NCBI GenBank assembly: GCA_000507305.1
Contig: DF239253.1
Location: 130,104-194,103, forward strand
Length of the DNA stretch: 64,000 nt
DNA from: Breviolum minutum Mf 1.05b.01
Taxonomy: Eukaryota > Sar > Dinophyceae > Suessiales > Symbiodiniaceae
Direction: 5' to 3'
Shown here: in pieces, positions 1 through 11,600 of the stretch
Layout: each line of letters opens with the position of its first letter
How positions within the stretch are numbered: the stretch's first letter is position 1
The notes under the pieces: generated by a model
What the model was told of the DNA's origin: nothing
Databases searched by the model: none
The model's input: the letters and a program-made list of their open reading frames with translations, nothing else
Made by a program: the position numbers and the translations under genes

Positions 1-949
1 GGATTTCACTATCTCTTCACCATAGTCAGCGGGATTGCTTCCAACAAAACAGTACATGACAAATAAAGTTCGATCAATCTTCACTCCCGAAAAACCTTGT
101 GACTTTTATGCGATGACTCTGTCTTACCATGGGAAATTTATATGCCCAAGCCTCCCACCCAATGCCACGTTTCCCCAAGCAAATACTGTAGCCAGCCATG
201 TTAAGAGGCTATAACTTATAACCCCTACCTGCAAAAACATGTCGGCTATAAGAGCCTTATTCTAAAGGAAGGGTGGTGGGTGTTCCTTGGATTTTCATGA
301 TAGCGACTGAAAACTCTAAGGTTTGTTAGCGATAGCCTTAGAGAATCATGGTAGGCAGCAACAAATCGTCGTCGTGCCTCGTCCATTGCAACATCGGCAC
401 TTTCACGCCTTGAGGTGTTATTCTTCACATGTCATTGGATTGCGCCTTTGGTTGCATTGAAAGAAAGGATTACACCAACACTTCGCACATTGATACCAAA
501 AATGATGATTTGGAACATGTATATCTTTTCAAATATGGCAAATTTCGGTATGTGAAATTTCCAGGGTGTACGCAGTGCGAGAAAACCCTCAAAGGAACAG
601 CTAAAGGGCACCTGAAGGTATTCAATCCCAAAAGACAATTCACACAAGCACTTTCCCCACACACCTTTTCTATTGACACGTTCCCGAAACCCTACCCCCC
701 AAAAAAAAAAAACGTCAAACAGAAATTGCAGGATATCTTCACACAAACACTTCACACAAAAAACACCATGTAGTTTGTTGGTGCTACCTTACACCATGTG
801 TTTTTCCACTTAGACGAGGCGTGTATGTGGTCCAGTATTGCCTGGCATTCTCCTGAAGGCAGTTGGTTGGAAGCCTTAGAATCGACACTTGCCTCAGCAC
901 ACCCCAAGTCATGGCAGTTGCCGCAGTTGCTTCAGCTTTTTTAAGGTTT

Positions 950-1062
950 CTAGGTGGTGGTTTCAAAGATGTTTTTGTTTTACATATTTTCATCCCTATA
1001 CTTGGCAAAATGATCCCAATTGACTGACTCATATTTTTTCAAATGGGTTGAACCAACCAAGT
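950..1062. mobile_element. Family A MITE-like element (degenerate)
   Basis: It has a 5' end taggtggtggtttcaaa and a decayed 3' end gggttgaaccaaccaag. The core (ccctatacttggcaaaatgat) matches other A copies. Confidence 0.7.
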
Positions 1063-1828
1063 TTTTATATCAGGATCAGTAGTTACTGGCATTTTTAAAA
1101 ACATGTTGTATTTTTTTGGAGGCCACTACTAGTTGATATTTTCATTTGCAGGGGCAATTGCTATTGTTTTCCCACCAAAGAAAAGCATCTAAGGGTGGCC
1201 ATGCTCCCCATCCCACGAATAGTTGGTTTTGATAGGGGATCATGAAGGGTTCCTGCTGGTTCCTGAAGGCGGGCTATTAAGGTGTTATTTCCTGGGGTGG
1301 CATTGGGGTAATGGGGTTTTAATTTGCATGATGGTGGCTTCTCTAAAATCGTTCTTGTTTTCTGAAGCCGCTGGACTTACATGCAGATGGCAGTTGCAAT
1401 CCATTTAAGCTTTGGTAAAGAAACATGGCCATGGCAAAATCAACCACATTTTCAACAGGATATACATCTTCAAATGGTCCATGTTCCATTGTTTTGTTCG
1501 TTTACCGGAGAGATACTACTGTAGCTATTTGTTCGAATCAATCAAGTAGCATACTTTTAGCCCCATTGATCTATGATCGGGCCTTGTGGAGTTGTAAATG
1601 CATCAAATTCCAGCATCCAATAGCCAAAATGAAACAAACAATCAGTGATATCGAGGGAGCAAAATTTGGAAGTAGTGAGCTGCATGTGTTCCTGCTGATG
1701 AATAGAGGTAGATATCTACTATGCCATTCCAGGTGTATCAAAAACTCTTATTCTTTTTAAAGATCTCCAGGGCAGGGAACTTGAGTATGTTTGTTTTGTT
1801 GGTTGGCATTTCAGCTTGTTTTTTTGAT

Positions 1829-1943
1829 GCTTTGGGGCCCGGTGGTTGGGATTCCTAGGATTTTTTTTTATGAAAGGGATTGTTGCTTATGGGTACGCGG
1901 GTACCCCTTGAATCCCAAAGTTTCAACCCGAACCACCAATCAA
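1829..1943. mobile_element. Family J element before the pore exon
   Basis: ctttggggcccggtggttgg ... ttcaacccgaaccaccaatc; the same ends and inner gggattcctagga as the copy at 10832. It lies in the intron before the exon at 1966. Confidence 0.8.
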
Positions 1944-1965
1944 TGATTGGTTGAGCATTTCTGAG

Positions 1966-2088
1966 GAACAAGGGCGGTGACTCTGAGTTGTACTCGGAAT
2001 GGGGAAACGTTTATGCCATCTCCCTCTACTGGGCCATCATGACTCTCACAAGTATCGGTTATGGTGTCCCTTGGCTAGAAGTTGGAAG
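1966..2088 (+). CDS. Channel exon: pore helix and K+ selectivity filter
   Basis: The acceptor is ctgag|G. The frame reads SEWGNVYAISLYWAIMTLTS and then IGYG, the classic outer turn, pore helix and TxGYG filter of K+ and CNG-type channels. After GYG the frame continues VPWLEVG to a strong donor (AAG|gtgcgt). Two bases of a split codon (AG) are left, matching the single G that opens the exon at 4319. A family J element sits just upstream, and a run of Gs and the N gap lie just downstream. Confidence 0.85.
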
Positions 2089-5000
2089 GTGCGTGGGGGG
2101 GGGGTTACCNNNNNCTCACGAGGCCCAAATCAATTACCATGTATCATGGAAATCCAAGGGAGGGTTTCTTTTCCCAAGGAGGGAGAGAGTTTGGTGAGTC
2201 GGATTAACAGCTCGCCTCTGATAAATGATGCTTGGAGTCGAGCATCCTTTCTTTTTGGGCCCGGTCCCTTTTCAGGTTCTATGTTCAACTTCGGGGGTGT
2301 ATGGGTTGAATATCCCAGTGTCCTGTGCAGATCCAATATACCTCCTTCTCGATAGGACGACTCGTAGACATCAGACATGCAGAGTGAAAATAGGTGCAGG
2401 ATTTCTGACATGCTTTGCACATACCTATGGGCTACTAGAAGTACAAGGTAACTATCATCTAAAATGCGTTCCATCCGATGTTAGCCACTGGTTCTGATTC
2501 AACCGCATGAATCCACATGAATTATATTATTCCAATTTTCCAATGTGAATTTTGTGCCTTCAGGCATTTTTATGATATCATCTGCCAGGCATTTGCCATC
2601 ACACTCCTGAGAATTAAGCTGAATACCCAAAACTGTCAGATTTTCAAAGAAGTTACCAAAAAATCTCAAAACCACATGTTTGTTTCACAGAACATGTGAC
2701 ACCTCCAAAGTGTATCCCTATGCATCGAATGTCATGTTCTCAGATGAAGGAGTGTGAAAAGTCGACTTCGTAAAGACTCTGTTGGGTTCTTTGGGCTTTT
2801 TGGTTTCACTACCCACGACTACGAGGGAAGCAAAAATGGCCTCATCCTTTGAAACCCCCTAGCAATCAATCAGGATTTTAGGTTGGTAAAGCATTGTAGT
2901 TTACAGTACTGAGATTTATGATGGGATGTCATTGGCTTTCATAATGGGTTCTCAAAGGAAACCCTCATCAAAACAACTCCCACTAGGCCATACAAGGTGG
3001 ACCCTGTCACCAGTTACAAATGGAGGGACATGGGGCTCCAATAAATGGCATTATAAGTGGGTAACTGGGGTTATATATATATATATAAGCCTTTCAATGG
3101 AGTTATAGCCTTATTTATTATAACTGGTAGGGGGGCCACCATGCACCCAGAAAGTACACATTTTTTTTCAGGCATAGACAGGGCCTACCGCAAAATGTGG
3201 AGAAACTCTCTTTGGTCAAAACTCTTCAACCTTGATCCCAGGACATTACGCCACAAAACGGACGGGAATATGTGTTATCATCCGTTTGCATGTATCTTTG
3301 ATGCACAAAGTTGACTCCCTTTGGGTGAGTTTTCTGAGCCGGCCTTTCTTTTAAAGACTTTGTAGGACTTTTTGGAGGTGTTTCAAGGACCTTCGCCAAA
3401 GTATGGTGATATTTTCGTGGGAATTGTGGAAGATGCATTGTTGCCTGTAAATACCAGGAGTATTTCTTACCAAATATGCGCCACAAATATGGGTATGTGG
3501 CATGCCGAGGTGTATAATTTCAACTTTTTATCATGATAATTGCTGCGTCAATTCAAACCATATTGTACGAAAAAAACTTCGACATACTCTTGACGGAAGA
3601 CATGTTGCACCATTTGATATGGTTGATATATGTTAATACCCCATAACTTACAGGGTTTGGGATACATCCCAGGTTGTTTTCTCGCCAGATTTCTGAACCA
3701 TCAACACCCATGCTTCCGCTCCCCGGAGTAACTTCCGATCGGCCGCAAGCTCGGACTCCACACTTTCAAGGTTGGCACCCCTACGAGTTGCAAATGGAGT
3801 TTGCGCTAAACCTAAATGGCCGAAAATATTCCTGCATAACTGGGGTGAAAAATTCACCTGATAAAGGGTAAAAGACTCCATCTATAACTGTACTTCAGAA
3901 ACCTAACGAATTCCTCCTTTTTTTAAATTCTCACTACGGAATCAGGTTTTTTTTATCGACCAAACGTCGAGCACTAAAATCCTGGCACTGGTTGGGTTGA
4001 TAGGCGGTAGGTAGACTTTGTTTCATTGGCTGTTTTTTGTTACACCCTGGAAACATTTTGAACCCCAACCATGGAGGTGGATGGAAGATGGGGTTCCTTT
4101 TCAATTGGGTGATGTTTAGGTGAACCGGCCGTGAAATTTTTCCAGGGGTTTTCACCCGGTGTATCGTTAGGTCCCTTGGGTCAATGTTTCCTTCATCATC
4201 ACCTTCGGGGGGGGAAATGCACTGCAATCAAGATATTTCTTGGTTTATCCACGTAAACCCTGTGATTTTGGTAACTGGTCTTCCCGTCTTCCCTGTTTAT
4301 TTTGACCACTTTTCTAAGGGCCATGATGGCTGCCATGTGGGCCGTGGTTATTGGACAAATGTGTGGTGTACTAGCCACCCTATTGCCGCATGATGTGTCT
4401 TGGTATTTTCCGTTCATGGGTGTTGGTTGCATTCAACCTTTTTAAAGCGATGTGGTCAGAGAGACATTTACTGTATCATGTTTTTTGTTGGGGATATATC
4501 CCGATGAGGATTGTTTTCTTGGATCTACGCCCTGGAAATGTCGCATGACTGCCTGGGGATTCATTCGGGTCATCCGAATGTTAAAGTTCCACGGGTGCAA
4601 CTTATCGTTCGGAGTAACAAGCAACCAGTACTCCTGTGTTTTTTGAGGTTTCTTGGCTTTTGCTACACTTGGGGATTGTAATTACCTATTATTAGAGGCC
4701 CACCTTGTAGGTGGTGGTTTCAAAAAAGTGTTCATCCATTTGTTAAACTGTTACCCTCCCAGTAATCAAAAAGGTCGCTGGCTTTGACATCATCCCAATC
4801 TATTTTCCTGTATCCCGCAATTTTCCAGCAAAACGGCCGTTGTTCGTTGGCAGGAGGGTATCCTGAAACTATGAAACTAACATAGCCCCTGAAAATGGAT
4901 GGTTGGAATACTAGTTTCTTTTTGGGATGGCCTATTTTCTTCGTTTCAGGGAGTGTATATAGGTGTTCCATTTTTTTTGGAACTGAACCGATGAACTGGA

Positions 5001-7534
5001 GTCATTCGATGTACCTCACCATGGAATGACTCTGGAGATCATCTTTTTTGGTGAACCTGACCCCATGTGAGCCACCAAACGGGCGCTGGTTGGCTGCATT
5101 TACATCAGGGTAATGACTACCTTTTATAATGAGAAAACATAATTTCCAATGAATGCACTTGAAAAAAACAGCTACATTCTGCAAATCGCCAAAAATAAAC
5201 CCGAAGTCTTCAATCAAAATAATTACCAATTATAGCTTTTTTTAATGTCGTTAATTTATCTGTATGTATTTATATATATATATATATAACATGTCATATC
5301 GTTGTTTTGCAACATGTTTTCCATCACACCAGGGGGATCCCCTGGACGAAAAAGAGTCCATTTCAGGTCGCCTTCAAACGTACCATGGATGACTTGAATT
5401 GGATGATGCGAGATCGAGACATGCACCTGGGCACTGTTGTGTAATATACGGTGCTTGGAGGATCATCCCAATTAGTACGTAGTAAGTTTATCCCCGGACT
5501 TGTTGTAAGTGGTTAGGATCACCTCCATTTATATGGCATGGATTTAGGCCATTTGGAAGGGGTCCCACAACCCGATCCTTAGGGGACAGAAACTAACCGC
5601 ATGTATGTGTGTGTGTATATATTTGTTTTGATACTATTTGGATTTTGAGCCCACCAACAAAATAGTCAGTTTCCCTTTGATTTTGTCTCATGTCAGCCAG
5701 CTGGTTGAACTTTCTGGGAAACTTTTTGTTGATGGATGGTTGTGCATACCAGCTTCTTTGTACGCGATAAAGTTACATGACATTTTGCCAGGTTTGGAAA
5801 ATGTTGCACCAACTTAATTCCACCCAAAAATAAATTATGCTTGCACTTTGCAATCCTTGTTTGCATGGTGTTCCTAGGTATCCTGGCTCACCTTTTGTGA
5901 ATGGTTTCATAGAACCCTAGATACTCTGCCTTTCGGCCCCTTCATCATACTATATCATACTCTGAGAATATGATTGGAAATTTCGAGGGCAAAATCATCC
6001 CCTCACAAGAAACAACAAAAAGTATATATTGATGTATGAACGACCCATTTCCTCCACATTTTGGCCCGATTGAGGCCCAAGTCTTTGCGAAGCAAGTTGC
6101 GTCGTTACTTTTGGGAATCCAGGTGACCAATCCCCGTGGAAAAATAGGGAACGGGTTGTCACAGCGGTGCTGGATGCTTCGAGAGACAAAAGATAGGCTG
6201 CTTGAAAAAGTTGGAGAAAAAACACGTGGTTCAAATGTTGATTATTTGTTGTTGTTGTTGTTGTTGCTGCTGTCGTCCTTGTTAGTTGTCTACTTGTTTT
6301 TTTTCTTCCTTTCCTTCTTTCTTTGTTTGTTTGTTTGTTTGTTTGTTTGTTTGTTTGTTTAAAAGAGTCATCACACCTATATAGTAGCCCAAAACATCCT
6401 CTTTAAAATGGCCGTCTCAGTTGGATGATTCCAATCCTTTACTTGTGAAATGGTTGGAAATCACCATTTCCATCCATTGCAAAAACTCCATATGTTCCAC
6501 GTATGGAATATTTACCTACATTTACCCACATCTTAAAACCATAAATTTAAGCCATTCATGTATAGGTCAATATTCCCTATGGCCATTCGGAGGCATCCTG
6601 GGAATGGTTGGTTAACCGAGGGTTTTTTAGGGTTTTTTTCGACCGGTAGGATCCAAGGTAAGGTGCCTTCCTGCTGGCCAGGAGTCTGAATCGTCTCATG
6701 GAGCAAAGAACCATCATTGAACGCATGTCTCCCATGCTCCAAGGCGGCCGAAGGGGTTGCCGAGTTGAAACGAGTCATGTTGGCCTTACTTTTGGGGGGC
6801 TGACTTTGGTAGGACGTTTCGGAAAGATCCAAAGAAGTTGGGAATTTTGCGGTGAACACTGCTTGAAGGTGACTGATTTATGTTTTTATTGGGCGGGGGG
6901 AGTGGAAACTTTAAGGTGGACGGCTAGTAAAACTTGAAATTAGATGATATGTCTTCGCATGTGAAAGGCCAGTGATTACCCGGATGACATTTGGATGGCC
7001 GGAAGCATCCCAAATGAGCAATGGAAAAAAATGGTTGGTTGGGTTATAAAACGGGATTGTACTAGGGATTTTAACTATATCAACACCATACAAAACCACT
7101 GTAAGGATCTTTAGGCCACGAATGTCAATGTCACAGCGCTGTGACATCCCAGCATCGACCTGGCAGGTGTTGTGGCGAAGCAACTCTCAGATCAATGGCT
7201 TTCCAAGGCAACTTTTCGGGGGCTATGTTAAACTTCCAAGGAGTGATGTATCGTCTATTTTACTGTTCAAATGGAAGATACCGTTGATGGTTCAGAAATC
7301 TGGCGATGACTTGGTAGTTGGAATCCCATTATTTACAAGGTTTTATACATCCCAGGTGGTTAGCCGGATTTCTGAAGCATCAACAATATGAAATTGTTTA
7401 TCCCAGACTTTTAATGTATGGTCTATTGTGCTATATTTCACGTAAATTTAGTGGTATATAGATATTGAGGATGTTGGTTTTCGGATATTATCTCTGTTGT
7501 TTGAAGGGGCTTTGTTATTTGTTACGGTGATGAC

Positions 7535-7584
<50 letters not shown>

Positions 7585-8560
7585 CGATGATGACGATGAT
7601 GATGATTATGATGATGAAATTGTTTTTGTAGATAGGTTAAAACAAAAAATATGGCTGCCAAATGTTAACTGAGAAGGCACCAATGTTGATTGATTGTCCA
7701 ATTTATCGCTATAGACAATATCACCTCATGTACCACTCAGCGAGTGGCCTGACCTCCTAGCGTTACTGTACAAATGAAGGTATAACTGTATACCCTCCCT
7801 AAAACTAACATAGCACCTAAAAATGATGGTTTCCAATAGGAATCTCCTTTTCCAGGGGTTCATTTTCAGGTGCGAGCTGTTAGTTTCCGGGAGTGTAACC
7901 CTTAAAAATAGTGGGTTTTATAACCCCAGCTACCCCGGTGACCTGGCAGCGATGGAGAGAGAACCCCAGTGACCCATTGATTTTCGGCCCATTTCTGCGG
8001 GTTATAAACTCCATTTGTAACGATTGGCTCTGGTAGCCCACCTTGTGGATGTGGATTCCAATCCTATGCCCTGAGCCATTTTTTTCACCTCAGGAAATGT
8101 ATTACTAAAGATTTACTAAGGATTTCCCTGAAACCCTGAAATGTACATAGTATAATCCACCCAAAAAGTGCTTGCCTTTTTTTCGGACCTCAGATTTTTG
8201 CCAAGAGGTCTCCAAGAAATTGTCAGGTGCCATACTTGCAAAGCTTGGACCAAGAGACGCTCGTGGCCGTGGCTCGAAAGCTCACACCGATGCTCTTCGC
8301 ACCCAATGAGGCAATTCAACAACAACGTGCCATGGCAGAGGGCAGAGCTTCTTGCTGAAAAGATATATTATATATGTATCATATCCAGTAAAAATAGGAT
8401 ACAAACTGGTGCTTGTTAAGGGGAGCTATTAACAGCTAATTACCCCCAGGTTTCAATGAGCACATCTGATAGGATATCGAGCAAATTTTTGGTTGATAAT
8501 GTCTGAAAAAAAGATATGTTTCACCCCTGGAAACAAAACACCCATCCAAATGAAAAGGAA

Positions 8561-8602
<42 letters not shown>

Positions 8603-11600
8603 AACAAACCTCCCCTTCATTTTTGGGTTCACACAATTAATCTTCCAGGGTGTACCAAAAGAAAAGCAGCCAACCATGAAACAAAGTATACCTAGTTAAA
8701 AGCCCTACCAATGGCCTTAGAAATGGGTAACCTGGGGTTATTTGACCCTACTTATAGGGGATATAAGATTTAAAGGACCATTTATAACGAGCAGGGGCCC
8801 ACCTTGTATCCCTGTCCCTGGTGTAAATGAATCACTCCACGAAAGGGTGACCGGGCACCAAAATCGATTGCTGATTTCTGGTGTATATATCTTGTTTCCT
8901 ATAGATTATTTTGGATTTTGGGCATCTTAACTGCAGTCTTTCGTATCTTTCATGTTTTGGTCTTCACGTTTTTTTTGATATAAATTTTCCAGGAACAAAA
9001 ATAAGATGTTTGGGACCCAAGGAGCCCTTTTTGTGGTGCGCCGGGGCGTTTGTATGCATGGTGGTCGAGTATTGGTGGCTGGCTCTGTTTGGGGAGAGGA
9101 CGTCTTCGCTGATTTGAAGGGAGGGATGCCTGTGGCATTGGAAGGCTCGGACCCTTCAAATTCTCAAGGGGGTTTCCTGGGATATTTTGTTAGGAAACCT
9201 TAGAGAGTTTAGAAAACTATAGTCCATCAAAAATTGAATGGGACCTTACCAACGGACCCCTAAGGAAGTTGCGATCGAGCTATTAGATTCTCAGGTTTGT
9301 TTCGGGGTCCGTTCAGTGGGTGCTGTTGGAGATTTCTTGGACATAGGGAAGATTGAGGATCCACCCCATCTGTGGAGATTTTTGTTTGAACACCCCTTCG
9401 TTACGATTCTGACAAGAGACCTTTTTTTTTCCAATGTTGCGGGCAACATCATTGAAATGGGCGCATGATTTGTGGACAATGATGGCGGCCAATAGCCTAA
9501 TAGCCCCCTCAGAAAAGACCTCCCCCCCTGAAATCCAACATAGGTACAACAAAAGTAGCCATGTTTGAAAGTTGAAAGTCAATACATGTTCCAAACCATC
9601 ATATTTCTAGGTGGTGGTTTCAAATATTTTTTTATGTTCACCCTTACCTGGTGAAATGATCCAATTGGACAAATATTTCTCAGATTGGTTGAAACCACCA
9701 ACTAGTTTTGGTATCTATCTTCGATTTCGGGGGTGTTGTTTTTTCTGGGAGCCAAGGGGGTGGTATTTGGTGGGCATGGATTTGCAGGATATGATTGTCT
9801 CCAGCGAGTCCTTACGCGACAGCCGTACTGCTCGTTGCCTAACCTACCTGGAAGTTTTGGTGTTGCGCTATGCAGTGCCTTGGAGTAAGTGGATGAAATC
9901 TGCTTGTAACAACCACCATGTGAAACCACGCAAAAAAACGGCCTTACTTTCCATTGAAATATATTGGTTGTTTAGGAAGGGTCCTTTTAATGGTTTATGG
10001 AACAATCTCCTATTTAGTATCATCCCCTATATACCCTAAGCAAGTTTTTTTCTCATTGCTCATGTAAAACCACCGGACAATTGGTCAACACTTGGGGTGG
10101 CTTAAAGGCCTGTAATTTTTGACAAAGCTACCTTTTCCGCCCAAAGTTACCTAAGTTGTCAACTTGTCATGTTTTTGAAACTTCGACATGTTTTTTCCGA
10201 TGTAAATATGTCACCCCCTCCATGGCAAAAAAACGACAAAAACGAAGAACAAACACACATACCCCCTACAACTGACAATAGTCCCTGAATTTTTACCATC
10301 CCAAAAGGAAATGATCGTCTTCCAACCTCCATTTTCCTGGTGGGTAAACTGGTAAACTCGCTGTTCCTTTCAGGGCTTTTGGAAGTCACACTAACACGTA
10401 TCGGCGTAGGCCCCTGGCCCCAAGGATTTGAAGATGAGTATCCAATCCGAAAAGAGTCGAATCTTGGCCCATCCAATCCTTTGGGAAAAGGAGAGAGTCG
10501 ACAATTGGAAACCACCATTTTTTAGGAGCGAAGTGTTAGTTTCAGGGAGGTTTTGGCCATCATTTTTGCCAGTCATTTGGACCAAAAGGTACAAAAAACA
10601 ACAAGTTTTTTTCCGGTAAGTGAATATGGAACACATATTCGCTCAAGGGTTCGAATTGTTTGTGAAATTTCCTTATTTCGAAACCCTATTTTTAGTGGCG
10701 CCTCCCTGAAAACTTCCCCCAAGCAAGTAAAAACCAAAAATTGATGCCTGCAGTCGATTGAACGGAACCATGAAGGGCGGGGAAAGCCGTTTGTCTTTTT
10801 TACAATGTCCTTCCGTTTCAACTATACCGTAATGGTTAATTGGTGGTTTGGGGCCGGGTGGTTTGGGATTCTAGGACTACCCCTAAGTAACAATCCCCTT
10901 CATAAGGGGGATCCCAAATATTCAAACCACCGGGCCCCAAACCACCAATTAACCATCATCTGACCGTTCAAGGAGTTTCCCTGAGTAGAGTTAAGGATGA
11001 TTGCTGAAAGGTGATTTCATATCACTAAAAATGTTCAACCAGGATGGCGTTTGAAAACAACCGAGTGACTGATTCCCTCAATGGAAATTTTGGGGGTAAG
11101 AGCCCTAAATTTTAAACAGAATTATTGAATGTAGTTTCGTGTTTTTCATTTCTCTTTGTTTGGCGATAACTTTCCTTGTACTGGAAAATGAACTTTGAAC
11201 CCTTACCAAAGAGATCCAAAGAGAAAAGATATACTGCTGAGATTCCAAGTCGACTGTCATTTTTAGTGTGTTGGCCATTAAGACCATTGTACGGGACCTC
11301 ATGTATATACAAGGTTTACCGGAACACAGGCAGGTGATTGAATGGCTGCAGTCTCTTTGTTGAATAAAAACATTTCTCTTACTCTAAGGATTTCCAACTA
11401 ACAAAGGCAGCGGACAGTTATATTTTGTTTTTGGAAATCATGATTTTTTAAGTTTCATTCTGTTTCAGGTATGAAGGGTTCAAACTTTGACTTAAATCAT
11501 TACTGTATCCATATGCATAAAAAGCACCATGGCGCATCGCATCATCGTGCAAGAAAGACGGCATCGTCAAGGAATAGCAGTGGACCCCACTATCGGACAG

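Larger units (their letters stand above)
1..1965. other. No convincing gene; family A and J elements
   Basis: This stretch lies upstream of the first recognised channel exon and is probably intron of that gene. I looked for S1-S5 channel exons and found none that I could defend. It holds a degenerate family A element (about 950-1062) and a family J element (about 1829-1943) just before the exon at 1966. Open frames in it have no recognisable motif. Confidence 0.5.

Noticed and set aside
1..120. Minus-strand open stretch (RTLFVMYCFVGSNPADYG)
   Set aside because: It is open for only about 90 bases at the window edge, with no motif and on the opposite strand from all other exons. It cannot be judged without upstream sequence.
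429..773. 114-codon + strand frame
   Set aside because: It contains internal cacttc/cacaca direct repeats and poly-A, with no motif and no exon borders.
7123..7146. Perfect short palindrome (tgtcacagcgctgtgaca)
   Set aside because: It is within range of chance and inside a channel intron, with no second copy or partner.
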